Assembly (NCBI GenBank): GCA_041661585.1
Contig: JBAZUC010000010.1
Span: forward strand, 1 to 17,165
Length of the DNA: 17,165 nucleotides
Direction of reading: 5' to 3'
DNA from: JAPLXD01 sp041661585
GTDB taxonomy: Bacteria; Patescibacteriota; Minisyncoccia; Moranbacterales; UBA11712
Positions within the stretch are counted from its first letter, which is position 1. Each line of letters starts with the position of its first letter. Under the pieces are notes generated by a model. It saw only the letters and a list, made by a program, of their open reading frames with translations. It was not told the DNA's origin and ran no database searches. Below, in pieces: positions 15,335 to 17,165 of this stretch. The translations under genes were made by a program, and so were the position numbers.

Positions 15335-15436
15335 AAAAAAACCACAGGGGGGCGATCACTGGGAATCGAACCCAGGTTCTTGGGACCACAACCCAATGTC
15401 CTACCATTGAACGATGACCGCCCCTCTATGGTTTTT
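15335..15436 (-). terminator. Terminator-like helix that encloses tRNA-His
   Basis: The sequence 5' of tRNA-His (AAAAACCATAGAGGG, 15436-15422) pairs with the sequence 3' of it (CCCCCTGTGGTTTTT, 15351-15337) over 15 positions, with one A-C mismatch and one G-T pair. This continues the 7-bp acceptor stem. The 3' side runs into TTTTTTT (15341-15335), then CTCTTTTTT. It looks like an intrinsic terminator stem with an entire tRNA as its loop, at the end of the tRNA transcript. Confidence 0.6.
15351..15421 (-). tRNA. tRNA-His(GTG)
   Basis: Acceptor GCGGTCA/TGATCGC, D arm GTTC/GGAC, anticodon stem TTGGG/CCCAA with loop TTGTGGT (anticodon GTG), T arm CTGGG-TTCGATT-CCCAG. The histidine-specific G-1 is encoded at 15422 and faces discriminator C73 (15351). 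No encoded CCA. Confidence 0.95.
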
Positions 15437-15446
15437 GATTTTTTTG

Positions 15447-15519
15447 TGCGTCCAGCAGGGATCGAACCTGCGACCTTGGGATTAAGAGTCCCCTGCTCTA
15501 CCAACTGAGCTATGGACGC
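15447..15519 (-). tRNA. tRNA-Lys(CTT)
   Basis: Acceptor GCGTCCA/TGGACGC, D arm GCTC/GAGC, anticodon loop CTCTTAA (CTT), T arm GCAGG-TTCGATC-CCTGC, discriminator A. The 27-43 position is a G-A mismatch. Base 1 follows leader element copy B without a gap. No encoded CCA. Confidence 0.95.
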
Positions 15520-15603
15520 GTCGTCGCTTCGCTCCTCCTTCAAACCCCTCGATTTGAATAATTCTGCCACGGGAAAACTCACGTTTTTCCGACCCCTTTT
15601 TCC
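15520..15603 (-). repeat. tRNA-leader element, copy B (84 nt)
   Basis: Lies between tRNA-Arg(TCT) and tRNA-Lys and abuts the latter. Two extra A near the 5' end; the remaining 77 nt align to copies A and C without indels. Hairpin 1 has a GTGA loop (GNRA) and one A-C mismatch. Hairpin 2 reads TTCAAATC / GGTTTGAA: the third pair is C-G where copy A has G-C, a compensatory change; its loop is GAGG. AAGGAGG, GCGAAGC and GACGAC are identical to copy A. Confidence 0.85.
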
Positions 15604-15606
15604 TTG

Positions 15607-15678
15607 TGTCCTCGGGAGGAATCGAACCTCCATAACCAGCTTAGAAGGCTAGTGTTCTATCCGTTGAACTACGAGGAC
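15607..15678 (-). tRNA. tRNA-Arg(TCT)
   Basis: Acceptor GTCCTCG/CGAGGAC, D arm GTTC/GAAC, anticodon stem CTAGC/GCTGG with loop CTTCTAA (TCT), T arm GGAGG-TTCGATT-CCTCC, discriminator A. It reads AGA/AGG. It shares the opening CGTAGT and CAACGGATA-like D region with many tRNA-Arg. No encoded CCA; first tRNA of the - strand cluster. Confidence 0.95.
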
Positions 15679-15760
15679 GTCGTCTCTTTGTTCCTCCTTG
15701 AAACCTTGCGGTTTTAATACTTTCACCCCGGAAAAACTTCCGTTTTCCCGACCCATTTCC
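15679..15760 (-). repeat. tRNA-leader element, copy C (82 nt)
   Basis: Begins about 10 nt after the predicted start point and abuts tRNA-Arg(TCT). Hairpin 1: GGGAAAAC, GGAA loop (GNRA), GTTTTTCC with one G-U pair. Hairpin 2: TTAAAACC, GCAA, GGTTTCAA with one A-C mismatch. AAGGAGG is kept; the GCGAAGC mini-hairpin is lost (ACAAAGA). About 9 differences from copy A in 77 nt by my count. Confidence 0.85.
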
Positions 15761-15778
15761 CCAAAATCGTACTTGACG

Positions 15779-15807
15779 AGTATAAAAGATTTTTTATATA
15801 AAGTCAA
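15779..15807 (-). promoter_or_regulatory. Promoter of the tRNA Arg-Lys-His cluster
   Basis: On the - strand: TTGACT (15807-15802), 17-nt spacer, TATACT (15784-15779), a near-consensus promoter. The -35 begins at the base after the stop codon of the VanW-family gene. Expected start near 15772. Confidence 0.82.
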
Positions 15808-17109
15808 TTACATCCCATTCGCTTTTTTGTAGGCCTTCCATTCCTTGCTTGACCAGTCGGTCGGCTTTTCGGTCAATTTTTCCTGTCCGGGATGGGGATA
15901 TTTGTCCGGCGAATCATAGTTGCTCTTGAACTCCGATTTTCTGATGAGATTTCCGTCAGCGCCATAGACTTCTTGCGTGACAATCGTTTTCATCGCGCCG
16001 GCATCGCCCCGCGAGGTCACGAACGGGCCGACGATTTTTGTCTGGCGTCCGTCGCTTGTTCCGAAGAAATCAAAGAAAAGCTGGGTGCCTTCGATGCGGG
16101 TCTGAACCAAAATATATTTTTGCGTATCGTTCAAAAACATCAAATCGGGCTTGGGAATATAGACCGTCGCGTCGAGTCCTTGGGGAGCATAATATTGAAC
16201 TGGATAGGCGTGATTGGTGCGGGCGGTGATCTTGAGTCCGGCGTTGAGTGCCGCGCGGAACATTGTTGTTGAAACCTGGCACATTCCTCCGCCGTATTCG
16301 GGGATCGTCTTGTCGACTTTGATGACAAGTTCCGGAAGGTATCCAGTGGAAGCGTCCACCGGACCCAAAGTTTTGATGAAAGAAAATTCTTCGCCCGGCT
16401 TGATGAGCACCCCGTTGAATTTCGAAGCTCCGACAGTGATGTTGTGGATGCGATTTTTGGGCGAACCGCGGAAATTGGACGAACCTTGCGCAATCAGCTC
16501 CTTGATTCCGTATTTGTCGAGGTCCGTGCTTGTCACTTCCGGTTTCAGGACGTTCGTTTCAAGAGTTATGTCCTTTGAAAATGGATTTTGGGCGAATGTT
16601 TTTTTGACACTCTCAAAACTTTTTTCACTGTCAATTTCATATCCGTCTTTTGAAAGAGAGAATGCACCGACGTTTCCTCCTTCAAAAGAAAGTTTGGCAT
16701 TTTGCGGAGCGACGCGCGAATCTTCCTTTGCTTTCGCGAGATAATTTTTGAGTCCCTCTTCGTCGAGAGTGAGTCCGGTCGAAATGCGGATATGATATCG
16801 GTCCTGCTCGCGGTCAAGAAAGCGAAAATATATCCTCACTGCCGGATCGTCAGTTGGAAAAAAATCAATATTCTCCGCTTCGGAATTGTATTTTTGACTC
16901 ACCTTGAGAGCCGGGCGGATCTTGAGCCAGCCGGAAAGAACGTTTTTGTCCGCGGTGATCACTTTGCCAGTAGCGTGAAAATTGATCGGCGAGAGCGTGA
17001 TCTTTTGTATTTCGTCCATGGAAAAATTCCCGAGGTTGATTTCCGAAGCACGGGTTGCGAAAGGCGCGAGAGCAAAAATTATGGCAATAAAAAAAATCTT
17101 GTGTTTCAT
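15808..17109 (-). CDS. VanW family exported protein with peptidoglycan-binding-like N-terminal region
   Basis: 433 aa from ATG 17109. An in-frame TTG at 17145 would add 12 residues, but the ATG gives a clean signal peptide: MKHKIFF, a hydrophobic core to about residue 17, then a probable cut after ATRA. Residues 40-190 resemble the PG_binding_4 region found before VanW domains (INFHATGKVITADKNVLSGWL). The VanW domain occupies about 209-345, with GSSNFRGSPKNRIHNI, PGEEFSFIKTLGP, GYLPE and the hallmark GGGMCQVSTT (273-282). The C-terminal tail is Lys-rich. VanW is named after a vancomycin-resistance cluster gene, but its biochemical role is unknown and such proteins are common in Patescibacteria; no resistance role should be read into it. 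Likely cell-envelope located. Confidence 0.93.
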   Translation of the reverse strand: MKHKIFFIAIIFALAPFATRASEINLGNFSMDEIQKITLSPINFHATGKVITADKNVLSGWLKIRPALKVSQKYNSEAENIDFFPTDDPAVRIYFRFLDREQDRYHIRISTGLTLDEEGLKNYLAKAKEDSRVAPQNAKLSFEGGNVGAFSLSKDGYEIDSEKSFESVKKTFAQNPFSKDITLETNVLKPEVTSTDLDKYGIKELIAQGSSNFRGSPKNRIHNITVGASKFNGVLIKPGEEFSFIKTLGPVDASTGYLPELVIKVDKTIPEYGGGMCQVSTTMFRAALNAGLKITARTNHAYPVQYYAPQGLDATVYIPKPDLMFLNDTQKYILVQTRIEGTQLFFDFFGTSDGRQTKIVGPFVTSRGDAGAMKTIVTQEVYGADGNLIRKSEFKSNYDSPDKYPHPGQEKLTEKPTDWSSKEWKAYKKANGM

Positions 17110-17116
17110 TGTCTTT

Positions 17117-17145
17117 AGGATACTTGAAAAACGCCGTTTATACAA
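17117..17145 (-). promoter_or_regulatory. Possible promoter of the VanW-family gene
   Basis: On the - strand: TTGTAT (17145-17140), 17-nt spacer, TATCCT (17122-17117). The predicted start would fall at about the ATG (17109), giving a leaderless or nearly leaderless mRNA. Confidence 0.4.
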
Positions 17146-17165
17146 GTTATTACGGAAAATGGCTT

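Noticed and set aside
15292..15633. 113-codon ORF on the - strand containing SIAQLVEQGTLNPKVAGSIPAGRT
   Set aside because: It lies over leader element B, tRNA-Lys and tRNA-His; this peptide text is a typical tRNA-derived artefact.
13586..15760. CRISPR array
   Set aside because: Only three copies, not evenly spaced, on both strands, separated by tRNAs and genes rather than spacers; no cas genes.
15808..17109. Vancomycin resistance determinant
   Set aside because: VanW domains are widespread and of unknown function; no vanA/B ligase, vanH, vanX or vanS/R gene lies nearby.

Overview
The window looks like a piece of a Patescibacteria (Candidate Phyla Radiation) genome, most likely Parcubacteria/Moranbacteria-like. 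This rests on gene content and style: a compact Gram-positive-type type IV pilus operon without secretin or outer-membrane parts, small two-component pairs whose regulators are bare receiver domains, a VanW/peptidoglycan-binding-type exported protein, tRNA genes without encoded CCA, and few Shine-Dalgarno sequences. A run of ten N at 9323-9332 shows that this is a scaffolded, probably metagenomic, assembly.

Layout. 1-741 is the 3' part of a nucleotidyltransferase-domain gene, followed by an unrecognised 259-aa gene (766-1545) and a hairpin. groEL (1696-3450) follows, alone, behind a strong sigma70-type promoter and a CIRCE operator whose left arm is degenerate, implying HrcA control. 3598-5012 encodes a membrane histidine kinase and a receiver-only response regulator. 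5077-13529 is a pilus operon: pilB, pilC, two prepilin-like minor pilins, a large PilX-like gene interrupted by the assembly gap, pilM, pilN, pilO and a small membrane protein. Then comes tRNA-Arg(TCG) on the + strand and a bidirectional terminator. On the - strand are a second kinase (13799-14818) with its receiver gene upstream (14849-15235), a tRNA cluster transcribed in the order Arg(TCT), Lys(CTT), His(GTG), and a VanW-family exported protein (15808-17109).

The most unusual signal is not a protein. An 82-84 nt element occurs three times (13586-13667 +, 15520-15603 -, 15679-15760 -), each time ending exactly at base 1 of a tRNA. The copies align without indels over their last 77 nt. They keep a hairpin with a GNRA tetraloop, a second hairpin with one compensatory pair change, an invariant AAGGAGG and a 3' GACGAC. 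I read it as a structured pre-tRNA leader or a tRNA-targeted repeat; I do not recognise it as a known family. In addition, tRNA-His is enclosed in a long helix, A-tract on one side and T-tract on the other, that looks like an intrinsic terminator with a whole tRNA in its loop.

How the genes may work together: PilB powers and PilC anchors extension, PilM/N/O form the inner alignment complex, and the minor pilins plus the PilX-like protein probably sit at the fibre tip or prime assembly. The two kinase/receiver pairs on either side have no DNA-binding output and could act on the pilus by protein contact; that is inference from position.
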